Assembly: GCA_903896045.1 (NCBI GenBank) | Contig: CAITWD010000004.1 | Location: forward strand, 1-60,978 | From: an uncultured Actinomycetes bacterium | GTDB lineage: Bacteria; Actinomycetota; Thermoleophilia; Miltoncostaeales; Miltoncostaeaceae | Reading direction: 5' to 3' | DNA length: 60,978 nt | Part shown: piece after piece, positions 42,316 to 53,714 of the stretch | Numbering within the stretch: position 1 is the stretch's first letter | Layout: every line of letters starts with the position of its first letter | Position numbers and translations under genes: made by a program | Notes under the pieces: model-generated | Database searches by the model: none | What the model saw: the letters and a program-made list of their open reading frames with translations, nothing else | Told to the model about the DNA's origin: nothing

Positions 42316-42936
42316 ATGGCACGTGATACCGGTTCAGTTTGCAAGCTTTGTCGGCGCGAGGGAGAGCAGCTCTTCCTGAAGGGCGCCCGTTGCTACACCC
42401 CGAAGTGCGGAGTGACGGTACGTCCGTACCCTCCGGGGGAGCACGGTCGTGGGCGTATTCGTCAGAGCGAATATCTTCTTCAGCTTCGCGAGAAGCAGAA
42501 GATGCGCCGCTACTACCAAATTCTTGAAAAGCAGTTCCGTCTCTACTATGAGAAGGCCAGCCGTCAGCCCGGGATCACCGGTGAGAACTTGCTGCGCTTG
42601 TTGGAAATGCGCTTGGATAATGTGGTGACCCGTTTGGCGTTTGCGTCATCACGTCGCGAAGCTCGCCAACTGGTCCGTCACGGACACTTTATGGTCAATG
42701 GCCGCAAGGTCGACATTCCGAGCTACCAGGTCAAGCCTGACGATGTGATCAGCGTGAAGCCTGCGTCTGCCTCGGAGCCGCAAATTCGCCAGAACACCGA
42801 GATGGTGTCGTCCCTGGCACCGTGGTTGCAGGCCGACCACGATTCGTTGATCGGCAAGATTCTGCGCTTTCCTGAGCGCAGCGAGATCGACACGCCTGTC
42901 CGCGAGCAGTTGATCGTGGAGTTGTACTCGAAGTAA
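42316..42936 (+). CDS. rpsD: 30S ribosomal protein S4 (four-cysteine form)
   Basis: S4 nucleates 30S assembly and contributes to fidelity. The 206-residue protein has the N-terminal zinc site Cys9, Cys12, Cys26 and Cys31, then [20 protein letters not shown]. The S4 RNA-binding fold follows with [20 protein letters not shown] and [21 protein letters not shown]. The zinc form is common but not universal. A hairpin separates it from rpoA. Confidence 0.97.
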   Translation: MARDTGSVCKLCRREGEQLFLKGARCYTPKCGVTVRPYPPGEHGRGRIRQSEYLLQLREKQKMRRYYQILEKQFRLYYEKASRQPGITGENLLRLLEMRLDNVVTRLAFASSRREARQLVRHGHFMVNGRKVDIPSYQVKPDDVISVKPASASEPQIRQNTEMVSSLAPWLQADHDSLIGKILRFPERSEIDTPVREQLIVELYSK

Positions 42937-42943
42937 GCATGCT

Positions 42944-42988
42944 CATCGGCGATGGTTTCCGGGCCTCGACGCGTCCCGGAAGCCGATG
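42944..42988 (+). terminator. two-part hairpin between rpsD and rpoA
   Basis: CATCGGC (42944-42950) pairs with GCCGATG (42982-42988), and TTCCGGG (42957-42963) with CCCGGAA (42975-42981). No T tract follows. It may attenuate rpoA or be a site where S4 acts on its mRNA. Confidence 0.5.
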
Positions 42989-43049
42989 CTGTTGAGACAA
43001 TTTGCGTCGGTAGTACCTCCGGCCGACGCCGGATAACAAGGATGGATTC

Positions 43050-43985
43050 GTGAACGACGAGCAGACACCTCGCATGACCTATGAGCCTGTCTCTGACACG
43101 CTCGGCATTTTCGAGGTTGAACCGCTGGACCGTGGCTTTGGTCACACCTTCGGCAACTCCCTGCGCCGTGTGCTGTTGTCCTCGCTTGAGGGTGCCGCAG
43201 TGACTTCGGTGCGGATCGAAGGAGTCCAGCACGAGTTCACCGCCATTTCAGGCGTGCGTGAAGATGTCACCGACATTATTCTCGCGCTGCGTGGCTTGGT
43301 ATGCCGCCTGCACGGCGAGGTCGAAGAGATTGAGGTCGAGCTCTCCAAGTCGCAGGCCGGTCCGGTGCTTGCGGGCGACATCAGCTGCCCCGCTGACCTT
43401 GAGATCCTGAACCCCGAGCTTGAGATCGCCAACCTTGAGGGTGGCGGACGGCTTGAGATGATATTGACGATCTCCCGTGGTCGCGGATATGTGCAGGCCG
43501 AGGGCAACAAGGGCCCGAACACGGTCATTGGTGTGATTCCGGTTGACTCGAACTTCTCGCCCGTCTCGCGGGTCCGGTACGAGGTCGGCTCTGCGCGTGT
43601 CGGTCAGCGGACCGATTACGACAAGCTCATCCTTGAGGTGGAGACCAACGGGAGCATTGACCCCCGTGCCGCGGTTGCAGAAGCAGCTGAGACCCTGATT
43701 TTGCGTCTGGCCCTCTTTGCGGATCCGGATGTGGTCAAGACCTTGGGTCAGCCGGAGCCAGAGGAAGAGCGCCCCGGTGGCAACCTGCATGACATCATGA
43801 TCGAAGAGCTTGAGCTCGGCGTTCGTTCCTACAATTGCCTGAAGCGCGTGGGCGTGGAAACGATCGGCGATCTCGTCTCAAAGACCGAAGATGAGTTGTC
43901 AGCGATCCCGAACTTCGGTAAGAAGTCCATTGAAGAAGTCAAAGAGAACCTCGCGACGCATGGATTGTCTCTGCGAGCTGAGTAG
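43050..43985 (+). CDS. rpoA: DNA-directed RNA polymerase subunit alpha
   Basis: Alpha scaffolds RNA polymerase and reads UP elements. In 311 residues the N-terminal dimerisation domain has EPLDRGFGHTFGNSLRRVLL and SSLEGAAVTSVRIEGV. The C-terminal domain (about 240-311) has LELGVRSYNCLKRVGVETIG and FGKKSIEEVKENL. The GTG start follows AAGGATGG. rplQ comes 29 bases later with its own AAAGGAG. Confidence 0.98.
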   Translation: MNDEQTPRMTYEPVSDTLGIFEVEPLDRGFGHTFGNSLRRVLLSSLEGAAVTSVRIEGVQHEFTAISGVREDVTDIILALRGLVCRLHGEVEEIEVELSKSQAGPVLAGDISCPADLEILNPELEIANLEGGGRLEMILTISRGRGYVQAEGNKGPNTVIGVIPVDSNFSPVSRVRYEVGSARVGQRTDYDKLILEVETNGSIDPRAAVAEAAETLILRLALFADPDVVKTLGQPEPEEERPGGNLHDIMIEELELGVRSYNCLKRVGVETIGDLVSKTEDELSAIPNFGKKSIEEVKENLATHGLSLRAE

Positions 43986-44014
43986 TACCCGTCTTTTGTA
44001 AAAGGAGAAGTACC

Positions 44015-44389
44015 GTGCGTCATCAGCGCTCAGGACCAAAGCTCAACCGTTCAAGTGCCCATCGTGGGGCCCTTGGCGCAAACCTTGCGACGGCACTCTT
44101 GACGCACGGTCGCATCCAGACAACTGCGCCAAAGGCGCGTCTCGCCCGTGGTATCGCTGAGAAGGCGATCACCCTCGGCAAGGCAGATACCTTGCATGCA
44201 CGTCGTCAGGCGATTGCATTGTTACGCAATAAGCAGATCACATACCGTCTGTTCAACGAGATCGCTCCGGCATTTGCGGACGTCAACGGTGGGTACACCC
44301 GCACCCTCAAGCTCGGCCCCCGTCAGGGTGACGCAGCAGAGATGGTGTTGCTTGAGTTGACGCGCGAGCCGGTGCCCGCAGCGGTCTAG
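44015..44389 (+). CDS. rplQ: 50S ribosomal protein L17
   Basis: L17 sits near the tunnel exit. The 124-residue protein has RHQRSGPKLNRSSAHRGALG, LLTHGRIQTTAPKARLARG and the C-terminal GGYTRTLKLGPRQGDAAEMV. The start is GTG with AAAGGAGAAG. The next gene begins after one base. Confidence 0.97.
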   Translation: MRHQRSGPKLNRSSAHRGALGANLATALLTHGRIQTTAPKARLARGIAEKAITLGKADTLHARRQAIALLRNKQITYRLFNEIAPAFADVNGGYTRTLKLGPRQGDAAEMVLLELTREPVPAAV

Positions 44390-44390
44390 T

Positions 44391-45209
44391 TTGGTGCGAC
44401 CCCGGCGGACGGTCGGGGTGGATTGGAGCGGGGCGGCCGCATCGTCGGCCGCCTCCCGCGCCATCTGGTGCGCCGTGGTTGAGGATGGTCGGCTTGTATC
44501 GCTCGAATCGGGGCGTGATCGTGCACAGACAATCTCCCACCTGATCGAATTGACCTTTGTTGAGCCGGAGACGCTCGTCGGGCTCGATTTCTCGTTCTCG
44601 GCCCCTGGGTGGTTCCTTGTCCAGATGGGGTTCCGGTCGGCGGGCGAGTTATGGCGGTGGGCAGAGCGTTCTGCGCAGCTGAATCCGCAATTTGTACGCG
44701 CGCTGGATCCGCCATTCTGGGGACCGGGTATTCGTTCTCGGCCGGAGCTTGATGGCGACCCGCTGCGCGAGACCGAACGTCAGATTGCCCGACCCGGGGT
44801 GCGTCCATCCTCGTTTTTCCAACTCTCTGGGCCAGGCAGTGTGGGCGCCCAGTCGCTGTATGGGATGTCGGGGCTACTCTCGTTGTGTGATGCCGGGGTG
44901 AGTATTTGGCCCTTTGATCCGCCGCGGCTTCCCTGCGTGGTCGAGGCCTATCCGCGCATGTATGCGCATGATCTGATGCCAGGTGGAACCTCGTTGGCCG
45001 GTCGACATTTGCGCATCGCATTGTGTGAACGCTTCGCGGAGGCCTTTGGGGCGTGGGCAGATCTGTGTATCGAAAATCAGGATGCCTGCGATGCCGCCAT
45101 CATTGCGATTGCCCTTGATCGCGCAGATGACCCCATCGCACAGTTGGAGCGCACGCGCGACCTCTGGGATCCTCTCGAAGGCGCGATTGCGGTATTCGAG
45201 GTTGTATAG
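44391..45209 (+). CDS. DUF429-like protein with predicted RNase H-type fold
   Basis: A 272-residue protein beginning VGVDWSGAAASS, with LVGLDFSFSAPGWF in the middle and DACDAAIIAIAL near the end. Aspartates at the ends of three such segments resemble the acidic residues of RNase H-fold nucleases and of the DUF429 family. This assignment is by pattern and not certain, and no activity is known. The start is TTG 44391 or GTG 44394, directly after rplQ. The stop abuts the truA ATG, so it is transcribed with the alpha operon, where no function would be predicted from context. Confidence 0.65.
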   Translation: MVRPRRTVGVDWSGAAASSAASRAIWCAVVEDGRLVSLESGRDRAQTISHLIELTFVEPETLVGLDFSFSAPGWFLVQMGFRSAGELWRWAERSAQLNPQFVRALDPPFWGPGIRSRPELDGDPLRETERQIARPGVRPSSFFQLSGPGSVGAQSLYGMSGLLSLCDAGVSIWPFDPPRLPCVVEAYPRMYAHDLMPGGTSLAGRHLRIALCERFAEAFGAWADLCIENQDACDAAIIAIALDRADDPIAQLERTRDLWDPLEGAIAVFEVV

Positions 45210-45983
45210 ATGCCGGTAATTCGCCTCGATATCGAGTACGACGGTGCCCGGTTTTCTGGATGGTCACCCCAGCCCGATGCGCGGACTATTGATGCGGTAC
45301 TTGCACATGCGGTGCGCATCATCCTGCAGGAGGACATTGAGCTCGAGGTTGCCGGGCGCACGGACGCCGGTGTGCATGCCGCGGCACAGGTCGTATCGTT
45401 TGTGACCCGGCAGTCGATTGATCCGGCGCGATTGACCAAGGGGCTGGCGGGACTCTTGCCCGTCGATCTCGCGGTCGTGAGCACTTCGATAGCACCAGAT
45501 GATTTCAATGCGCGCAAGAGCGCGCTGAGTCGGGTGTATGAATACCGCGTCCGGGTGGGACAGCGCACGGCATTACGGCGCAACGTGGTGCTCGCGCATC
45601 CACAGCCGCTCGATCGTGACCTTTTGGATGCAGCTGCCGCCGCATGCTGCGGGCAACATGATTTCACCGCCTTTACCCCCACCAAGACCGAGCATATTTT
45701 TTTCCACCGCACCGTCTATGAGTGTGGGTGGCAGACACGCGGGGATGAATTGGTGCTGCGGGTCGAGGCAAATGCATTCCTGCGCAATATGGTCCGGATC
45801 ATGGTGGGCACGATGTTGGAGATTGCTCGTGGTCATCGTCCGTTGAGCGACATGGAAGAGCTTTTGGCAGGAGCCCCCCGTGAGCGTGCAGGCAAGACCG
45901 CGCCGCCGCATGCACTTACCCTGATCGATGTGCGATATCCGGTGCCGACGAGTGCGGGTCCTATACTCACAACTGCCGAATGA
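45210..45983 (+). CDS. truA: tRNA pseudouridine(38-40) synthase
   Basis: TruA isomerises uridines 38-40 in the anticodon arm. The 257-residue protein has YDGARFSGW, the catalytic AGRTDAGVHA with Asp52, FNARKSALSRVYEYRV, and FLRNMVRIMVGTMLEIARG. It overlaps surE by 4 bases. In most bacteria rplM-rpsI follow truA, but not here. Confidence 0.96.
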   Translation: MPVIRLDIEYDGARFSGWSPQPDARTIDAVLAHAVRIILQEDIELEVAGRTDAGVHAAAQVVSFVTRQSIDPARLTKGLAGLLPVDLAVVSTSIAPDDFNARKSALSRVYEYRVRVGQRTALRRNVVLAHPQPLDRDLLDAAAAACCGQHDFTAFTPTKTEHIFFHRTVYECGWQTRGDELVLRVEANAFLRNMVRIMVGTMLEIARGHRPLSDMEELLAGAPRERAGKTAPPHALTLIDVRYPVPTSAGPILTTAE

Positions 45984-46794
45984 CGCACATCCTGGTAACC
46001 AATGACGATGGCGTTCATTCGCCCGGTTTGCTTGCGCTGACACGTGCGCTCGGGTCGGTTGGGCGAGTGAGCGTTATTGCGCCCGATCGCAATCGCAGTG
46101 CCATTGCGCGCGGTATCACGATCCATACACCGTTGCATGTTGAAGAGGTTGCCCTCGCCGACGGCACGCCTGCGTATATGACCGATGGCACACCTGTCGA
46201 TTGCGTGCGGTTTGCGTTGCTCGGGCTTCTTGATGATGTTCCCGACGTGGTGGTGAGCGGCATCAATATGGGGATGAATATGGGCGATGATGTGACCTAT
46301 TCGGGCACGGTCGCAGCGGCGCTCGAGGGGGTGCTTTTGGGGTGGCCGGCGATCGCGGTCTCACAACAACATCAGGGGAATCCAACGGACCGCTGGGATG
46401 GTCGCCACTACAACTTTGATGGTGTCTGCTCAATTCTCCCCGGGTTGGTTGAATTGGCCCTCACCGCCCAGTTTCCGCGGCAGGTGCTCCTCAACGTCAA
46501 CGCGCCTGCGATCACCGCCCACACGCCGCCCCGCGCGCGGGTGACGCGACTTGGTCGCAGGATTTACAACGACTCATTGGTGCTTGAGAGTCAGGATGGT
46601 CCGCGGCGCCGTTATGCGATCTACGGCGACCGTCCGGGATATCACCCTGAGGAGGGGACCGATTTTGCCGCCATTGAGGACGGCCATATTTCCGTGTCGC
46701 CACTCCACTTTTCCCTCACCGATGAGCAGGGAATCGACGCATTGCGCACGTTGCTTGATGACGCAGGATTGGCACACGAGGGGACGAGTAACTG

Positions 46795-46795
<1 letters not shown>
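45980..46795 (+). CDS. surE: 5'/3'-nucleotidase SurE
   Basis: SurE is a metal-dependent nucleotidase and exopolyphosphatase linked to stationary-phase survival. The 271-residue protein has the metal-binding NDDG (residues 8-11), APDRNRSAIARG, VVSGINMGMNMGDDVTYSGTVAAALEG in adjoining parts, and LLNVNAPA. It overlaps truA and the next gene by 4 and 1 bases, so these form one operon. Confidence 0.95.
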
Positions 46796-49511
<2,716 letters not shown>

Positions 49512-49530
49512 ATGACGCGTTATCGGCCGA

Positions 49531-49564
49531 GAGTGGACCCCGCGCCGATTGCGCAGGGCCACTC
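49531..49564. terminator. hairpin after ligA
   Basis: GAGTGG (49531-49536) pairs with CCACTC (49559-49564), and CCC with GGG after one bulged A. It lies between convergent ligA and the small minus-strand gene, with no T tract. Confidence 0.55.
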
Positions 49565-49574
49565 GGCGAGAGGC

Positions 49575-49781
49575 CTAGCCTGGTGCGAGCACCGCTGCAT
49601 CGAGTTCCTGGAGTCCACCGGGCAATCGGTGGCCTGCGGCATCCATTGATGCCAGAAAGAGCGTCTTATCGATGCGCCCGTGAAACACAGGTACGCCCTC
49701 TTGCGCGCAGAGCTTCATCAGCGTCTTGCGCGAGATGCCGAGTGCTTCCGACAACTCGTCCGGGGTGAGGTGATTGGCCAT
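49575..49781 (-). CDS. small helix-turn-helix DNA-binding protein
   Basis: A 68-residue protein. MANHLTPDELSEALGISRKT followed by LMKLCAQEGVPVFHGRIDKT reads as an excisionase/MerR-like winged helix-turn-helix that would bind DNA. The ATG at 49781 has GAGGAGG upstream on the minus strand. No integrase or phage gene is nearby, so a role as a small regulator is more likely than excision. Its target is unknown. Confidence 0.6.
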   Translation of the reverse strand: MANHLTPDELSEALGISRKTLMKLCAQEGVPVFHGRIDKTLFLASMDAAGHRLPGGLQELDAAVLAPG

Positions 49782-49970
49782 GTGGGACCTCCTCGACGTG
49801 GGTGTGCACCGAGTCGAACGACGGATGGCTCGGCGGCGCGTGCAGTACTGCCCGTCATCCACCCGTCTATCCCGTCACACAGATGCGGTGACGAAGAGTG
49901 TGTGACGAACGAATCCCCACGATACCGCCCTGTCATGACGGTGCGTATCCGTGAGGTCCCGGATACTCGG

Positions 49971-50804
49971 CTATGCGCTGCGATCGAGCGGTAATGGATC
50001 CCGTCTGAAGCGGGCCCGAAAGTAAGGCTGCATGCGGGGCCACAGCACCATCCACAGCTGCACGCCGACAAACCCCACTGCCATGACGACGGCACCCGCC
50101 AGGCTATCGGCGACGTAATGGTTTGCGGTTCCGGTAATCGTGATAAACACCAGCACCGGGTAGGAGAGTGCGAGAAGGCGCAGCGCCCAGTGGCGCACCA
50201 GGAGTGCACCAACCACTCCGATCATAAAGGAGTACCCAAAATGCATTGACGGGATTGCCGCCTCGGCATTAAACCAACGCGAGAACATGCCTCCATGCAA
50301 GTTGATTTGCGAGACCCCACCGAGGGTATCCACAAATCCATTTGACGTCAGCATTCGTGGCGGGGCAACGGGAAATACGATGTAGATGATCAGCGCAATT
50401 CCATTTGCGGCCAGGAAGGCATTGCGAATGTAGGGGTACAGAGTGCGCCGTCGGCGATAGAGCCAGATGAAAAACAGCGGTGTGATTGTCCAGTGCCCGA
50501 CCATGTAGAAGTCATTGAGGAGCTTGGTCAAAACGAGGTGGTTCAGCAGCCACTGCTGAATTGATAGCTCGACAAAGAGCCCTGAGGTTTTCTCCCAGTT
50601 GATGATGCCGCCGGCGTTGGTGAAGGCAAGAGTGGGATTGCCGATCACAATCGCACGACTTCCCTGGTAGACCACGAGCGCAGCCAAGAAAATCAGCCAT
50701 TCGCTCAGCCAGGGATGGCGACGCAGGGTGCGCGTGATCCATCCGGAGTCTCGGGGCGCCGTGATTGACATCTGCCCAAGTGGTGTGGTGGATTCAGTCG
50801 ACAC
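49971..50804 (-). CDS. PAP2-superfamily membrane protein (Aur1/inositol-phosphotransferase-like)
   Basis: A 277-residue protein with about six membrane helices. It carries the PAP2 histidine motifs AIPSMHFGYS and NHYVADSLAG, and the arginine-rich LYRRRRTLY in a loop. This resembles the PAP2_3 subgroup, which includes Aur1-type inositol phosphotransferases and lipid phosphatases. Given the inositol lipid genes at 54-58 kb, a role in inositol lipid metabolism is possible but only inferred. The GTG at 50804 lacks a ribosome site; the ATG at 50771 is an alternative start. Confidence 0.8.
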   Translation of the reverse strand: MSTESTTPLGQMSITAPRDSGWITRTLRRHPWLSEWLIFLAALVVYQGSRAIVIGNPTLAFTNAGGIINWEKTSGLFVELSIQQWLLNHLVLTKLLNDFYMVGHWTITPLFFIWLYRRRRTLYPYIRNAFLAANGIALIIYIVFPVAPPRMLTSNGFVDTLGGVSQINLHGGMFSRWFNAEAAIPSMHFGYSFMIGVVGALLVRHWALRLLALSYPVLVFITITGTANHYVADSLAGAVVMAVGFVGVQLWMVLWPRMQPYFRARFRRDPLPLDRSA

Positions 50805-50961
50805 AGATCACGAGTGGGAGTGGAAGGGTGATTTGCATACTGTAGCCCGTCTGTCGGGGGGTATGACTGCCGAATCTCGGCGATCAATGTTCCCCATCGG
50901 CGAATCATCCAAGCCCTAGCGCCTTGCCAGTGAGATCGGCTAGCATCCCTGGGCGGTTTAT

Positions 50962-51035
50962 CGGGGTGTGGCGCAGCTTGGTAGCGCGCTCCGTTCGGGA
51001 CGGAGAGGTCCCCGGTTCAAATCCGGGCACCCCGA
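50962..51035 (+). tRNA. tRNA-Pro (CGG)
   Basis: The acceptor stem CGGGGTG (50962-50968) pairs with 51028-51034, and A51035 is the discriminator. The anticodon stem CTCCG/CGGAG carries the loop TTCGGGA, anticodon CGG, and the T loop is GTTCAAATCC. CCA is not encoded. Confidence 0.95.
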
Positions 51036-51093
51036 TACAAGGTCGAAGCTCACGGGAACGGTCCGCGCCAGCGCGCGGGCCATTCCTGGCCAC

Positions 51094-51327
51094 CTAGACG
51101 GTGATCACGCCTTCAACCTCGGGGATCTGACGGCGCAATTCAGCCTCAATCCCAAGGGTGAGCGTCGCGGTTGACATCGGGCAGCCACCGCAGGCGCCAT
51201 GCATCTGTAGGTGGACGAAACCTTCGTTATCGAACTCGACGAGTTCAACATCGCCACCATCTGCGTGCAAGGCGGGCCGGATGTTGTCGAGAACGTCCTC
51301 GATCTGCGACAGAATTTGGGTCGACAT
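51094..51327 (-). CDS. NifU-like C-terminal domain protein (Fe-S scaffold)
   Basis: A 77-residue protein: IRPALHADGGDVELVEF then HLQMHGACGGCPMSTATL. The CxxC in CGGCP binds a labile iron-sulfur cluster. The family donates clusters to apo-proteins. AAGGGGA lies 5 bases before the ATG. It is divergent from the nitrilase gene, with only 29 bases between the start codons. Confidence 0.93.
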   Translation of the reverse strand: MSTQILSQIEDVLDNIRPALHADGGDVELVEFDNEGFVHLQMHGACGGCPMSTATLTLGIEAELRRQIPEVEGVITV

Positions 51328-51356
51328 GCATTCCCCTTATTGGAAATCCGTTCACT

Positions 51357-52208
51357 ATGGATGGTAGCGCGCCACGCACAATGCGCGCCGCGGTCATCCA
51401 AATGACCTCTGGGGCCGATCGCGATGCAAATATCGCCCAGGCCACCGAGCTTGTCACACGGGCGGTCATCGATGGGGCCCAGATGGTGGTCCTCCCGGAG
51501 ACTTGGAATCGCATGGCGGGCATCTCCGCAGCACACGCCGATGCCGAATCGGTTGATGGTCCCACCATTGGATGCGCGCGTGACTGGGCGATTGCGCACG
51601 GTATTTGGGTGATTGCCGGCAGCATCGCCGAGCAGATACCTGGATCCGACCGCATTGCAAACACCAGCGTGGTGATTGGCCCTGAGGGTCGTCTCCACGG
51701 GACGTATCGCAAGTACCACCTCTTTGATGCGCGGGTCGCAGGGCGCCACTACCGCGAATCCCACCATGTTGTACCCGGCGATGCGCTGTGTGTGGTCGAG
51801 ACCGGCGCGTTCAGGGTTGGGGTCTCTCTGTGTTACGACCTAAGATTCCCTGAGATGTATCGCGCAATGATCGATCGCGGCGCACATGTGTTCGCGATCC
51901 CTTCTGCGTTTACCGCACGTACCGGTCAGGCCCACTGGGAGATTCTCGTGCGCGCCCGTGCGATCGAGAACCTCGCCTACGTCTGTGCCGCAAATCAGGT
52001 GGGTCGCCACGCCGATGCAAGTGAGTCATTCGGACACAGCATGATCGTGGATCCATGGGGCGACGTTGTTGCGCGCGCCCCTGATGGCCCAGGGATTGCA
52101 GTCGCCACGCTGGATATTTCTCATCTGGAAGATATTCGCGCCACATTCCCCGTGCTGGAGCATCGACGCATCGGGCTCGACGGAGCACCTCCAGCATCAT
52201 CGGCGTAA
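51357..52208 (+). CDS. carbon-nitrogen hydrolase (nitrilase superfamily, omega-amidase-like)
   Basis: A 283-residue amidase with the Glu-Lys-Cys triad: Glu48 in VVLPETWN, Lys119 in GTYRKYHLFD, and Cys159 in VGVSLCYDLRFPEMYR. The context of the lysine and cysteine resembles Nit1/Nit2 enzymes, which hydrolyse omega-amides of 2-oxoglutaramate or deaminated glutathione. The ATG at 51357 is used; another ATG lies eight codons on. It begins close to a divergent Fe-S scaffold gene. Confidence 0.92.
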   Translation: MDGSAPRTMRAAVIQMTSGADRDANIAQATELVTRAVIDGAQMVVLPETWNRMAGISAAHADAESVDGPTIGCARDWAIAHGIWVIAGSIAEQIPGSDRIANTSVVIGPEGRLHGTYRKYHLFDARVAGRHYRESHHVVPGDALCVVETGAFRVGVSLCYDLRFPEMYRAMIDRGAHVFAIPSAFTARTGQAHWEILVRARAIENLAYVCAANQVGRHADASESFGHSMIVDPWGDVVARAPDGPGIAVATLDISHLEDIRATFPVLEHRRIGLDGAPPASSA

Positions 52209-52245
52209 TCGGGGCATCGCGTCCCGCATTCTGAGGCGGGCCCGC

Positions 52246-52251
52246 TATCAT
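52246..52251 (+). promoter_or_regulatory. -10 hexamer TATCAT, leaderless promoter of the m5U methyltransferase gene
   Basis: TATCAT is followed by eight bases (GCGCCCCC) and the GTG at 52260. There is no ribosome-binding site, so the transcript would start at the codon. Confidence 0.55.
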
Positions 52252-52259
52252 GCGCCCCC

Positions 52260-53696
52260 GTGGAACGACCGAAACGTGATGATGAACTCGAGGTAGATGT
52301 CGACGCGCTTGCGTTCGGCGGCCTTGGCGTGAGCCGACACGACGGATTTGTGATTTTTTCGACCGATACCGTTCCAGGCGATCGCGTTCGGGTCCGTATC
52401 CGGAAGTCGCGTCGTCGGTTCGCAGAGGCCGATCTGGTGGAGGTGCTCACTCCCAGTCCGGATCGGATTACCCCGCCGTGCGCGTATGTGCCCGCATGCG
52501 GGGGATGTCGCCTGCAGCACGTTGAGTACGCCGTGACGCTGCGCGCCAAGCAACAGCACATCATCGATCATCTTGAGCGCATCGGGCATCTGGAGGGAAT
52601 CGATGTCCGGACGGTCGATCCTGCGGTGGCGCAATTCGGCTATCGCAACAAAATGGAGTATTCCGCTGCCCCGGGGCCCGATGGGGAACTGCGGTTGGGC
52701 TTTCATCGACGGGGGCGCTGGGATGAGGTCGTCAATGTCGACCCGTGCCTGCTTGCGACTGCCCAGGGCAATGCTGCCCGCGACATTGTGCGCGCCTGGG
52801 CGGTGGCACATGATGTCGCCCCCTATGACCAGCGTGCCCAAGTCGGGATGCTGCGTCATGTCGTCGTGCGCGAAGGAATTGCCACTGGCGAACTGCTGGT
52901 GACGGTGGTGACCGCTCCAGGCGCAGATGACGTTATCGAGCACCTCGTGGCGCCAATGCGCGAAGGGCTTGGCGGTTTGGTGGGCCTGTTACATGCAGTC
53001 AATGACGGCGTCGCCGAAGTCACGCAAGGGTTGCCGACCCGATGCCTCTGGGGGCGAGACTACTTCTATGAAGAAGTTCTCGGCGTACGGCTTGCCCTCT
53101 CGGCGCCAAGTTTTTTTCAGACCAATACGCAGATGACCGGCCACTTGTATGAGCGCGTTGCAGAGGCGGCGGGGCTCGATGGAACCCAGGTGGTCTATGA
53201 CCTGTTTTGTGGCGTCGGCAGCATTGGCATCACGATTGCCCGCCACGCGCGCCAGGTGATTGGTGTGGAGATCGTCCCCGAGGCCGCCGCTGATGCCGAG
53301 CGCAATGCCCGCGAGAATGGGGTGAGCGCATACCGGGTGCTGACCGGTGACGTCGGGCGCGTCGTCAAAGAGCAACTCGCACATCTCCCCAAGGCCGATG
53401 TTGCCATTATCGATCCGCCTCGCGGGGGGCTCTCGGGCCGCGCAATCCGCCGCGTGCTTGATCTCGCCCCTGAGGTGCTCGTCTACGTGTCATGCCATCC
53501 GGCGACATTCGCCGATAATGCCGCGCGCTTCGTCAACGCTGGCTATGTCCTTGAATATGTCCAACCGGTCGACATGTTCCCGAACACCCCGCATGTCGAG
53601 GCGGTCGCCCGCTTTACACGCGATGAGGCCGCTGTCACGCGTGCGCGAGAGGCCAAAGAGGACGCGGATCGAGCGAAGGCAGCGCCGCCCGCCTGA
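52260..53696 (+). CDS. 23S rRNA (uracil-5-)-methyltransferase, RlmD/RumA family
   Basis: A 478-residue SAM-dependent enzyme. Residues 1-62 form a TRAM RNA-binding domain. Cys74, Cys80, Cys83 (CAYVPACGGCRLQH) and Cys164 (VDPCLLA) are placed as the [4Fe-4S] ligands. The Rossmann domain has YDLFCGVGSIGI, DPPRGGLS and the nucleophile in VYVSCHPAT. The product is 5-methyluridine in 23S rRNA or tRNA; the exact site is not readable from sequence. The C-terminal 25 residues are charged and disordered. Confidence 0.92.
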   Translation: MERPKRDDELEVDVDALAFGGLGVSRHDGFVIFSTDTVPGDRVRVRIRKSRRRFAEADLVEVLTPSPDRITPPCAYVPACGGCRLQHVEYAVTLRAKQQHIIDHLERIGHLEGIDVRTVDPAVAQFGYRNKMEYSAAPGPDGELRLGFHRRGRWDEVVNVDPCLLATAQGNAARDIVRAWAVAHDVAPYDQRAQVGMLRHVVVREGIATGELLVTVVTAPGADDVIEHLVAPMREGLGGLVGLLHAVNDGVAEVTQGLPTRCLWGRDYFYEEVLGVRLALSAPSFFQTNTQMTGHLYERVAEAAGLDGTQVVYDLFCGVGSIGITIARHARQVIGVEIVPEAAADAERNARENGVSAYRVLTGDVGRVVKEQLAHLPKADVAIIDPPRGGLSGRAIRRVLDLAPEVLVYVSCHPATFADNAARFVNAGYVLEYVQPVDMFPNTPHVEAVARFTRDEAAVTRAREAKEDADRAKAAPPA

Positions 53697-53714
53697 GCTC
53701 GATCGCGGTGGGGT

